Shown here piece after piece: positions 1 to 5,136 of a stretch of DNA of 8,912 nt. Made by a program: the position numbers and the translations under genes. The stretch comes from an uncultured bacterium (GTDB taxonomy: Bacteria > Armatimonadota > UBA5829 > DSUL01). The notes below the pieces were generated by a model. That model searched no databases. It was not told where the DNA came from and worked only from the letters and a program-made list of their open reading frames with translations. The stretch is from contig CALCJH010000153.1 of assembly GCA_937967775.1 (NCBI GenBank), positions 1 to 8,912 on the forward strand, in the 5' to 3' direction. Within the stretch, counting starts at the first letter, position 1. The number at the start of each line of letters is the position of its first letter.

Positions 1-825
1 TTCCCATAAAAAAAAGCAAACGCCACCATTTACAGCTACACCAGGAAAAACATCTGATGAGATTGGGTAATCTACTAAAGTCGAAATCCTATGGTCACTA
101 AGCATTTCACTACGAAATTGATTTAGACCTTTTCCACCAGCGAACCAGCGAGATGGAATGATCATGGTCAAAAATCGAGGTTGTAGTTTTTTTGCCTGCT
201 GAACAAATAGATGGTAAAGTGGCATCGCACTAGATCCCGTCCCGCCCCCATCACTTAGCTGATACGGTGGGTTGCCGATAATGACATCGAATTTCATGTT
301 AAAAATCTCCTCCGGATTGTCGGTGTGGATGAACTCGTAGGCGTGGGTTTCCAGTTCCACGCCGCGGTCATAGTTTTGCTCGCTTGCGCCACAGTAGATG
401 CAGCGCCCATCCTTCCAGGTGTGCTCGATGCGGCGGTAGCGGATGTTGCCCTCGGGCGTGTCGAACGCCGTGCAGACCGAGTATTTGCCGTTGGCGGTCT
501 TGGAACAATACAGCGAGCGGCGCGCCATGAGCGCGGTCAGTTCGGTGATGGCGATGCCGAACAGTTGCCGCGTCATGATGTGATTGATGCGCTCTTGCCG
601 GTCGGGGATTTGCAGCTCCAGCCCCTTATCGAGCCGGCGGGCGATTTCCCGCAAGAACACGCCCGACTTACAACACGGGTCGAGGAAGCGGGTCTGCGGG
701 TCGCTCCACAGGTCGGCGGGCAGCAGGTCCAGCATCTGATTGGCCAGCGCCGGCGGAGTGAACACCTCGTCGCTGGAGAGGTTCGCCAGGCAGGAGAGCA
801 CGTCGGGGTTGTAATCAGTCGCCAT
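1..825 (-). CDS. Eco57I-like N6-adenine DNA methyltransferase, C-terminus cut off by window edge
   Basis: The minus frame is open from the ATG at 825 to base 1, giving 275 residues with no stop, so the gene continues beyond the left edge. An SAM-binding motif I variant, LDPCCKSG, lies at about residues 48-55. The amino-methyltransferase catalytic motif IV is NPPYQ at residues 185-189. A short CxxC (C142, C145) sits between them. This order, with a gap of about 135 residues carrying the CxxC, matches the Eco57I / type II-III modification methylase family, which methylates adenine in host DNA. The start overlaps the stop of the upstream methyltransferase gene by 11 bp, so the two are probably translationally coupled. 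Base composition drops sharply after about position 300, i.e. in the part distal to NPPY. A fused or neighbouring nuclease/helicase would lie outside the window. Family assignment is firm; specificity and R-M type are unknown. Confidence 0.88.
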   Translation of the reverse strand, partial: MATDYNPDVLSCLANLSSDEVFTPPALANQMLDLLPADLWSDPQTRFLDPCCKSGVFLREIARRLDKGLELQIPDRQERINHIMTRQLFGIAITELTALMARRSLYCSKTANGKYSVCTAFDTPEGNIRYRRIEHTWKDGRCIYCGASEQNYDRGVELETHAYEFIHTDNPEEIFNMKFDVIIGNPPYQLSDGGGTGSSAMPLYHLFVQQAKKLQPRFLTMIIPSRWFAGGKGLNQFRSEMLSDHRISTLVDYPISSDVFPGVAVNGGVCFFLWE

Positions 826-1489
826 AGGCATGGGCGATCTCCAGGAAGTGTACAGGTAGATAGTCCCTCATGGGTTTGGGGATGAACACCTTTTTCCCCT
901 TGTCCGACAGCAGCACTTGGTCTGTATCGAACAGGGAATGCTTCTCTTCTTGTCCGCGCAGCAATTCCTCAAAGGCGAAATCGCGCCGTTTCATCAGGTA
1001 GCCGTTGACCAGAGACCACTCGGAAAACACAATCGGTTTCGGGCATTTCCCGACAGTTTTGAGCGTGAGCGCATCGCCCTCCACAATGTTCCGCTTGAGC
1101 AGATAGCGGACGGCGTCCCGGCACCCCGGTCTGGCACGTTTTCGAAAGCGGCTCGAGTAGAGTTCGTCAAATATCTGAAAAAGCCGCTGGCGGCACTCCT
1201 GCGCGTTGTCTTCCAGAATATCGATGCCATACAGGGAAGAAACGACCAGCACAGCGTAGCGCTCCCAGTCCATCTGGCTTCTGGCGTAGCGTTTCTCCAC
1301 CACCCTGAGTTTCCGGCGCAGCAGCTCCACCAGGAAGTTCCCTGTGCCACAGGCGGGCTCGAGAAAACGCGAATCAATCCGCTCCGTTTCAGGTTTAACC
1401 AGATCCAGCATCGCGTCCACGATGTGCTGCGGCGTCAGCACCTCTCCGTGTTCCGCCACCCGCTGTTTGGATTTGATCGTTGGTACCAT
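815..1489 (-). CDS. Class I SAM-dependent DNA methyltransferase subunit lacking an NPPY motif
   Basis: This gene encodes 224 residues from the ATG at 1489. The frame stays open upstream to 1738, but that extension reads as composition-driven Pro/Gly/Arg-rich sequence, and family-like sequence ([14 protein letters not shown]) begins right after this ATG. Motif I is clear: [11 protein letters not shown] at residues 42-52. No NPPY/DPPY motif IV is present; the equivalent region reads FSEWSLVNG at residues 155-163, followed by [11 protein letters not shown]. The protein therefore looks like an N-6 DNA methylase fold that binds SAM but lacks the usual catalytic loop. It may be a partner of the downstream NPPY-bearing protein, with which it shares an 11-bp overlap (stop at 815, next start at 825). 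The Shine-Dalgarno before the ATG is weak. Function as a modification subunit of a restriction-type system is inferred from motif and context. Confidence 0.82.
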   Translation of the reverse strand: MVPTIKSKQRVAEHGEVLTPQHIVDAMLDLVKPETERIDSRFLEPACGTGNFLVELLRRKLRVVEKRYARSQMDWERYAVLVVSSLYGIDILEDNAQECRQRLFQIFDELYSSRFRKRARPGCRDAVRYLLKRNIVEGDALTLKTVGKCPKPIVFSEWSLVNGYLMKRRDFAFEELLRGQEEKHSLFDTDQVLLSDKGKKVFIPKPMRDYLPVHFLEIAHAYGD

Positions 1490-1710
1490 AAGCCGCTGTA
1501 AATGTTTGCCGCACTTCGGGGTGTATCCTGCTGACAGGACCTGGCGCGGCTGGCAAGGGGAGCCACCCGGTAGCCCGCAAAGGCACTTCAAATCTGGGGG
1601 CCCGGGTGCGCAGGGTCCACGGCTGATGACGGGCGTCCGGGAGGCAAAGGCGAGCGGCGGCGGAGCGTGCCTGGCTTCTAAGTAATCGCCGCCCGGGCGG
1701 GCCTGGCGCA

Positions 1711-1734
1711 AGGGTTGCCTGTAGCCCCAACCCT
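1711..1734. repeat. Stem-loop in methyltransferase leader
   Basis: AGGGTTG (1711-1717) and CAACCCT (1728-1734) are perfectly complementary, with a 10-base loop. There is no T-run on either side, so it is not a classical intrinsic terminator. It may be a structured part of the 5' leader on the minus strand. Confidence 0.4.
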
Positions 1735-1798
1735 GCAAAGTTCAGTCATCAGGTGAAGGCTGCAGGGATGATCGCTTCCTTCATGCGGAAGTGAGCAA

Positions 1799-1812
1799 TT
1801 CCCGCACGGGAA
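1799..1812 (-). terminator. Weak hairpin just downstream of tRNA-Val
   Basis: TTCCC (1799-1803) and GGGAA (1808-1812) form a 5-bp stem with a 4-base loop, 8 bases beyond the tRNA 3' end in its direction of transcription. The following minus-strand bases (TTGCTCAC) are not a U-run, so termination would be inefficient. It may instead be a processing stem. Confidence 0.25.
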
Positions 1813-1819
1813 GGGCAAG

Positions 1820-1892
1820 TGGGCGAAGCAGGATTCGAACCTGCGGCCTCTTCCTTGTAAGGGAAGCGCTCTCCCGGCTGAGCTATTCGCCC
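1820..1892 (-). tRNA. tRNA-Val (anticodon UAC)
   Basis: The minus strand folds into a complete 73-nt cloverleaf. The acceptor is GGGCGAA paired with TTCGCCC, and the discriminator base is A. The D stem is GCTC/GAGC. The anticodon stem is CTTCC/GGAAG around the loop CTTACAA, which places TAC at positions 34-36. The variable region has 5 bases. The T arm is GCAGG-TTCGAAT-CCTGC. The 3' CCA is not encoded and must be added after transcription. It decodes GUA and probably other Val codons. Its 3' end faces the methyltransferase genes, an orientation in which integrative elements often use tRNA genes as attachment sites. Confidence 0.97.
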
Positions 1893-2028
1893 TCGTAACC
1901 GCGCTCCTCCGACCCCGGAATGCGTCTTCTCGCTTCCAGCGAAGAATGCGCCCCTTCATCTGGAAAACATCCGGATGCCTTCGCGCCCGGACGTCTGCGG
2001 CGACGCGTCATTCCGTATCGACACGGCC

Positions 2029-2037
2029 ATTATAGCA
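2029..2037 (-). promoter_or_regulatory. Extended -10 promoter upstream of tRNA-Val
   Basis: The minus strand carries TGCTATAAT, a perfect consensus -10 hexamer (2034 to 2029) with the TGn extension. No good -35 lies at 16-18 bp spacing, as expected for extended -10 promoters. A TTGACC lies too close (7 bp) to be its -35. A start near 2022 would give a leader of about 130 nt before the tRNA, removable by processing. Nothing else on this strand lies between it and the tRNA. Confidence 0.5.
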
Positions 2038-2049
2038 CGCAGGTCAAGA

Positions 2050-2065
2050 GGCGGAAGCGCCCGCC
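2050..2065 (-). terminator. Possible terminator after the sulfatase gene
   Basis: GGCGG (2050-2054) and CCGCC (2061-2065) form a 5-bp GC stem with a 6-base loop. On the minus strand it is followed by TCTTGACC, a poor U-tract. It lies about 58 bases past the sulfatase stop and just upstream of the tRNA promoter, a sensible place to end the sulfatase message. Weak evidence. Confidence 0.3.
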
Positions 2066-2122
2066 GCGAATCGGACCGCAGCGATGCAGGAGCTTGCTTC
2101 CCGACCCCTCCCGCGGCGCTGC

Positions 2123-3574
2123 TTACGTCCTCCCTTGCCCCATCCGGGCGATGCAGTCCTCGCGTCCCGTCTCGCGCAGGCGGGCCGCGTAGCGTTCGAA
2201 CTGCCCCCGAGTATGCAGTGGGCCACCTTCTCTCATCACCGCCCAGAACGGATCCTCGGCGCTGCCGGACTTCTTCATCTGATCCGCTACCCAGAACTCG
2301 ATCAGCGCCGTCCCCTGGGCTACGATGGATGTGTGCTCCCCGGCGCGGTCGCGCGTCTCGTGGGGATCGTCCTGTAAGTTGAACAACATCACTTCAGGAA
2401 AGTCTTTCAGCCCCGGATCGTATGTGCGCATCAGCAGCCAGCGGTCGAAGATCACCGAGCGCTGCAGGGCCCATGCGCCCTGACTGATTACCAGGGACTG
2501 CCGCCCACAGGTCCTGCCCTCCGTCAGCGCCGGCAGAAAACTTCTTCCCTCCCAGCTCTCCGCCGGTTCGGCGCCCGCCATCTCCGCGATGGTGGGCGCC
2601 AGATCCAGATGGTAGTGCAGGTCGTGGTCCACGCGGCCTTCCATAAGTCCTGGCCCGCCAACAATGAGCGGGATGTTGCACGTGTGATGGTCGGCGGTCT
2701 GGTGGTCGCCGTAGACGTTCAGCTCGCCCTGGTTCTCGCCGTGGTCGGATGAGACGATGATCACTGTCTCGTCCAGCACCCCTTCGTCCGCCAGCGCATT
2801 CAGCAGCAGCCCGACGTGATCGTCCGCGTAGCGGATCCCGGTGTCATAGCCGTCTATCCACTTCTTGAAATCCGCCAGACTGGCGATCTCCGCGGGAACG
2901 CGCGGCCATTTCTCCGTGTCGTACGGTCCGAACTCGAACAGATCCCGTGCACTGTGCGGGCCGTAACTTCGGCGATGGCGCTCCAGAATCTCCTCCGTCA
3001 ACCAGTTCGGGGCGGCAACGTCTTCGAAAGGGTTGCCGTATTCCAAAGGCGTCCGGTATGGCGTATGGGGATCCCAGAAGTTCACATGCAGGAACCAGCC
3101 GTCGCGGCGAGCGTTCCGCCGGATCCAGTCCAGCGCCATCGGGGCGATCTCGTCCGCGCGCTCGTGCCCCATGCGTCCTGTATCGTGCCACTCCCGGAAC
3201 CCGTCAAGGAAGTGCCAGGCCGCGTGCCGTGTGGCGAAGGGACTGATGGTGCAGGTGTGCAGACCGGCAGATGCCAGACTCTGCATCCAGGAGCGAAAGG
3301 ACCCGCGGACGTTGTTGAACGCCCGCTCCGGACCCTGCGGACGGATATCGGCCATCCGTCCCCCGTGATTCACCACGCCGGTCTGAATGCCGGGCCTGCC
3401 CGTGAAAAGGGCCGTGCGGCTGGGCAGACAGGGAGCATCTGAGACATAGGTCCGGGTGAAACGCACGCCGCGTGCGGCCAGCGCATCTATATTCGGGGAC
3501 GTGTTCCGTTGATAGCCGTAGCAGCCCAGATGATCCGGCCGCAGTGTGTCAATGTCAATGTACAGGATCCTCAC
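2123..3574 (-). CDS. Type I (formylglycine) sulfatase, no signal peptide
   Basis: The gene encodes 483 residues and begins with GTG at 3574. A good GGAGGA Shine-Dalgarno 5 bases upstream supports that start. The N-terminus enters directly into the first strand of the alkaline-phosphatase-like fold (ILYIDIDTLRPDHLGCYGY), with no signal peptide or lipobox, so the enzyme is predicted to be cytoplasmic. The formylglycine motif is C49-L-P-S-R53, followed by TALFTGR; C49 must be oxidised by an FGE or anSME enzyme not seen in the window. Further active-site marks are FWDPH (D168, H170) and SSDHGE (D277, H278). Where many sulfatases have a DD metal pair, this one has D9-T10 (DTLRPDHL subfamily). It would hydrolyse sulfate esters, plausibly on imported oligosaccharides. 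It lies 85 bp downstream of the lacI-type gene on the same strand and so may be co-transcribed and controlled by it. The exact substrate cannot be read from sequence. Confidence 0.93.
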   Translation of the reverse strand: MRILYIDIDTLRPDHLGCYGYQRNTSPNIDALAARGVRFTRTYVSDAPCLPSRTALFTGRPGIQTGVVNHGGRMADIRPQGPERAFNNVRGSFRSWMQSLASAGLHTCTISPFATRHAAWHFLDGFREWHDTGRMGHERADEIAPMALDWIRRNARRDGWFLHVNFWDPHTPYRTPLEYGNPFEDVAAPNWLTEEILERHRRSYGPHSARDLFEFGPYDTEKWPRVPAEIASLADFKKWIDGYDTGIRYADDHVGLLLNALADEGVLDETVIIVSSDHGENQGELNVYGDHQTADHHTCNIPLIVGGPGLMEGRVDHDLHYHLDLAPTIAEMAGAEPAESWEGRSFLPALTEGRTCGRQSLVISQGAWALQRSVIFDRWLLMRTYDPGLKDFPEVMLFNLQDDPHETRDRAGEHTSIVAQGTALIEFWVADQMKKSGSAEDPFWAVMREGGPLHTRGQFERYAARLRETGREDCIARMGQGRT

Positions 3575-3659
3575 GGCGGTCCTCCGCGGCGGCTATGTGC
3601 GCGGCCGCAAAAGGACCCTTTGACGCGAGGAACGGATTTCCTCCCGCCGCGGGCAGGCC

Positions 3660-4694
3660 TCAGCCCGCCAGTCTGGGTTCCGGGGGAGCCGGCGAGGGGT
3701 GCAGCGTAACCTTAGCGGGAAGGCGGATATTGACAGGAGTGGTTAGCTTGCCGCTCAGGATATCGGCCAGAACGGACATGGCCTGCCGCCCCATCTCCAC
3801 CGGAGTGGGTTGGATGGAGTTCACCACCCCCTGGCCGGGATGATCCTCCCCGGGCAACGCGTCTATCAGCAGCAGCGAGATATCGTCAGGCACCCGCAGA
3901 CCCAGTTCGCCGGTCACCGTTTCCCAGGCGGCAACGCCGAAGTCCCAGCGGTCGCAAACCAGAGCTGTCGGTCTTCCCGGGCGGCCAAGCCGTTCCTTCA
4001 GCGCTTCCCTGATCTTCCCGCCGGTGACGGTATGGGTCTCGAACTCCGCGCCCGCCTCCGCCGCACCCTGAGCCGCCTCGTGAAAGCCGCGCAGACGGTC
4101 CAGGTGGCACTGGAAGCTCGGAGGAGGACCGAAGTAGGCGATCCGCCGGTGCCCGGAGTGCAACAGATGGGTCACCCCTTTGCGCACGGCTGCGGCGCTG
4201 TCCACATCCACGGTGGAGGCGTGCCGGAAGCCGAAGTAAGAGTCCACGCACACGATTGGCACCGGGCAGCGGTCTATGGCCTCCAGCGTGGCTTTCTTGA
4301 GCTCGATTGCTCCGATGACCACGGCTCCGTCCACCCCGATGAACGCGAGCTCCTCGATAAGATCCTGGAGACTGCCTTTCCGGGCGGTGGGTGCAAAAAG
4401 CAGATATTGCCCTGACTGTCCCGCCGCGTCTCCGATGGCCGCGACCAGGCGCCCGGAGTTCGGGCTGGAGAACGCATCTGCCACGGTCTGCTCAAAGCAC
4501 ACCGCGATGATGTTTGACCGGCCTGTCGCGAGCTGCCGGGCCACACGGCTAGGCCGGTAGCCCATTTCCCTTGCCGCAGCCAACACCCGCTTGCGCGTTT
4601 CCTCACTCACCTCTCCGGCCCGGTCGTTGAACACAGCCGACACCGTGGTGTGAGAGACTCCAGCCTTCTTCGCTACGTCGTAGATTGTCGTCAT
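3660..4694 (-). CDS. LacI/GalR-family transcriptional repressor
   Basis: This is a 344-residue protein, the normal family length. The start ATG at 4694 places the canonical N-terminus TTIYDVAKKAGVSHTTVS at residues 2-19, forming the LacI helix-turn-helix. The hinge segment GYRPSRVARQLATGRS (residues 45-60) contains the minor-groove-inserting hinge helix. Residues 61 to about 340 form the periplasmic-binding-protein-like sensor domain (VDGAVVIGAI near 121-130; DDISLLLID in the C-terminal lobe). It should bind a sugar or sugar derivative and leave DNA on binding. No strong Shine-Dalgarno precedes the ATG. Three sites sharing CCTTAGCG surround the gene: about 216 bp upstream, 15 bp upstream, and inside its own 3' end. 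These suggest autoregulation and control of the sulfatase gene just downstream. The effector is unknown; glycan-derived sugar is an inference from the neighbours. Confidence 0.95.
   Translation of the reverse strand: MTTIYDVAKKAGVSHTTVSAVFNDRAGEVSEETRKRVLAAAREMGYRPSRVARQLATGRSNIIAVCFEQTVADAFSSPNSGRLVAAIGDAAGQSGQYLLFAPTARKGSLQDLIEELAFIGVDGAVVIGAIELKKATLEAIDRCPVPIVCVDSYFGFRHASTVDVDSAAAVRKGVTHLLHSGHRRIAYFGPPPSFQCHLDRLRGFHEAAQGAAEAGAEFETHTVTGGKIREALKERLGRPGRPTALVCDRWDFGVAAWETVTGELGLRVPDDISLLLIDALPGEDHPGQGVVNSIQPTPVEMGRQAMSVLADILSGKLTTPVNIRLPAKVTLHPSPAPPEPRLAG
3708..3725. promoter_or_regulatory. Second LacI-operator-like site, within lacI 3' coding end
   Basis: AACCTTAGCGGGAAGGCG matches the upstream palindrome at 4910-4927 in 15 of 18 positions; with the preceding GT, 13 consecutive bases are identical. 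It lies 134 bp upstream of the sulfatase start codon and encodes the LPAKVT segment of the repressor. It could be a real operator for an internal sulfatase promoter or an auxiliary site. Coding constraint alone does not explain the shared 13-mer, but chance is not excluded. Confidence 0.45.
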
Positions 4695-4708
4695 CTCGGG
4701 AACATTCT

Positions 4709-4726
4709 AGCTTTCGCGCTAAGGAT
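4709..4726 (-). promoter_or_regulatory. Third operator-like site just before the lacI start
   Basis: On the minus strand ATCCTTAGCGCGAAAGCT shares the CCTTAGCG core with the other two sites and matches the palindrome in 13 of 18 positions, with a central CG. It lies 15-32 bases upstream of the repressor ATG and downstream of the proposed promoter, a location suited to autorepression by blocking transcription. Confidence 0.4.
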
Positions 4727-4753
4727 GGCGTTGCCCGTCCTTACGTCGCTTCC

Positions 4754-4783
4754 ATTCTACAGCTTCGGGACGAAAAAACACAA
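4754..4783 (-). promoter_or_regulatory. Candidate sigma70 promoter for the lacI-type gene
   Basis: On the minus strand TTGTGT (4783-4778) and TAGAAT (4759-4754) are separated by 18 bp. Transcription would start near 4747, giving a leader of about 53 nt that contains the operator-like site at 4709-4726. The -10 fits 5 of 6 consensus positions and the -35 4 of 6. Confidence 0.4.
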
Positions 4784-4798
4784 AGAATTTGTCGCCTA

Positions 4799-4815
4799 CC
4801 GGTTGACAGAACCGG
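4799..4815. repeat. Inverted repeat covering a -35 box
   Basis: CCGGTT and AACCGG flank GACAG as a perfect 6-bp inverted repeat, and the -35 TTGACA of the plus-strand promoter lies inside it. It may be a regulator site occluding RNA polymerase. It differs from the CCTTAGCG sites, so a second regulator would be needed. It is followed by an A-run on the plus strand, so it is not a plus-strand terminator. Confidence 0.4.
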
Positions 4816-4831
4816 AAAAAAGGCCGATAAT
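4803..4831 (+). promoter_or_regulatory. Near-consensus sigma70 promoter with no gene downstream
   Basis: TTGACA (4803-4808), a spacer of exactly 17 bp, and GATAAT (4826-4831) match 11 of 12 consensus positions. It is one of the best promoters visible in the window, yet it points away from lacI and towards the 3' end of the minus-strand monooxygenase gene. The predicted start is near 4838. This suggests a non-coding or antisense transcript. Confidence 0.6.
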
Positions 4832-4909
4832 AGGGCTGGTTCAGGGTTCTACTGCGAGGCGGCTCCCTGAACTTCCCCGGAATCAGCAGCCAATTTACGG
4901 CTGACCAGT

Positions 4910-4927
4910 AACCTTAGCGGTAAGGTT
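4910..4927. promoter_or_regulatory. Primary LacI-family operator
   Basis: AACCTTA-GCGG-TAAGGTT is an 18-bp palindrome with perfect 7-base arms and a central CG step, the hallmark geometry of LacI-family operators. It lies about 216 bp upstream of the repressor start, in the same intergenic region. Related copies occur at 3708-3725 and 4709-4726. It also lies 72 bp downstream of the predicted plus-strand start, so it could block that transcript. Confidence 0.6.
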
Positions 4928-5027
4928 CGGTCTCTCCGGGGCCTGAAAACGAAAGACTGTCTCTCTCCCCACGCGAAGGCGCGGGAACGTGGCGCCTTCT
5001 TACAAGCCAACACGCGGAGGAGCGACC

Positions 5028-5061
5028 GAGCGGTGGGAGCCGGCAACCACTCCCACCGCTC
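5028..5061. terminator. Long GC-rich hairpin, possible terminator
   Basis: GAGCGGTGGGAG (5028-5039) pairs perfectly with CTCCCACCGCTC (5050-5061) around a 10-base loop. On the plus strand it is followed by TCCTCTTGT, a partial U-tract, so it could terminate the candidate plus-strand RNA. On the minus strand it is about 75 bases past the monooxygenase stop but lacks a U-run. Confidence 0.45.
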
Positions 5062-5068
5062 TCCTCTT

Positions 5069-5105
5069 GTACGGGGTGCGGGCGGTGCTGCCCGGTTCCC
5101 CGTAC
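5069..5105 (-). terminator. Hairpin after the monooxygenase gene
   Basis: GTACGGGG (5069-5076) and CCCCGTAC (5098-5105) form a perfect 8-bp stem. A nested GGGC/GCCC stem (5080-5083 with 5090-5093) extends it. It begins about 31 bases after the monooxygenase stop codon on the minus strand, the expected place for a terminator or 3'-end protecting structure. There is no clear U-tract. Confidence 0.4.
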
Positions 5106-5136
5106 TCCGGATTATGGCACGGTCTGGCGCCTCTCC

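Larger units (their letters stand above)
1490..1819. other. Gene-free leader between tRNA-Val and the methyltransferase pair
   Basis: These 330 bases show no convincing gene on either strand. Open frames across it are low-complexity translations with no recognisable motif. It contains a 12-bp perfect palindrome (CCGCCCGGGCGG, 1689-1700), a 7-bp stem-loop at 1711-1734 and a small hairpin next to the tRNA. I could not match it to RNase P RNA, SRP RNA, tmRNA or a riboswitch consensus. It would serve as the 5' leader of the methyltransferase operon or as island-boundary DNA. Confidence 0.5.
4838..5070 (+). ncRNA. Candidate structured non-coding RNA
   Basis: This is a hypothetical transcript of about 230 nt from the strong plus-strand promoter. 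It holds several perfect stems: GTTCAGGG/CCCTGAAC (4839-4846 with 4865-4872); CCCCGGA/TCCGGGG (4875-4881 with 4935-4941) enclosing CAGCC/GGCTG (4887-4891 with 4899-4903) and AACCTTA/TAAGGTT (4910-4916 with 4921-4927), which would form a three-way junction; GAAGGCGC/GCGCCTTC (4975-4982 with 4992-4999); and a 12-bp stem (5028-5039 with 5050-5061) followed by the T-rich TCCTCTTGT as a possible terminator. No ATG lies between 4838 and 5100. It matches no RNA family I can recognise. The stems may instead be DNA operators or the minus-strand leader of lacI, so this is inference from promoter plus fold. Confidence 0.35.

Noticed and set aside
325..885. Plus-strand open frame of 186 codons
   Set aside because: It is codon-aligned with, and antisense to, the methyltransferase gene, whose minus frame carries the DPCCKSG and NPPYQ motifs; the plus translation has no recognisable motif.
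1490..1738. N-terminal extension of the first methyltransferase (83 residues)
   Set aside because: The sequence is Pro/Gly/Arg-rich with no family similarity, while the internal ATG at 1489 begins exactly where the conserved methylase sequence begins.
2040..2048. TTGACC as the -35 box of the tRNA promoter
   Set aside because: Only 7 bp separate it from TATAAT, too short; the TGn extension explains the promoter without it.
2816..3442. Plus-strand open frame of 208 codons inside the sulfatase
   Set aside because: Antisense shadow in high-GC coding DNA; the minus frame has all sulfatase motifs.
4799..4825. Hairpin CCGGTT/AACCGG as intrinsic terminator
   Set aside because: On the plus strand it is followed by A's, and on the minus strand the T-run precedes the stem rather than follows it.
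4838..5070. Known riboswitch or housekeeping RNA (SAM, TPP, FMN, cobalamin, T-box, 6S, SRP)
   Set aside because: None of the signature sequences I know for these classes is present, and no gene lies downstream on the plus strand to be regulated.
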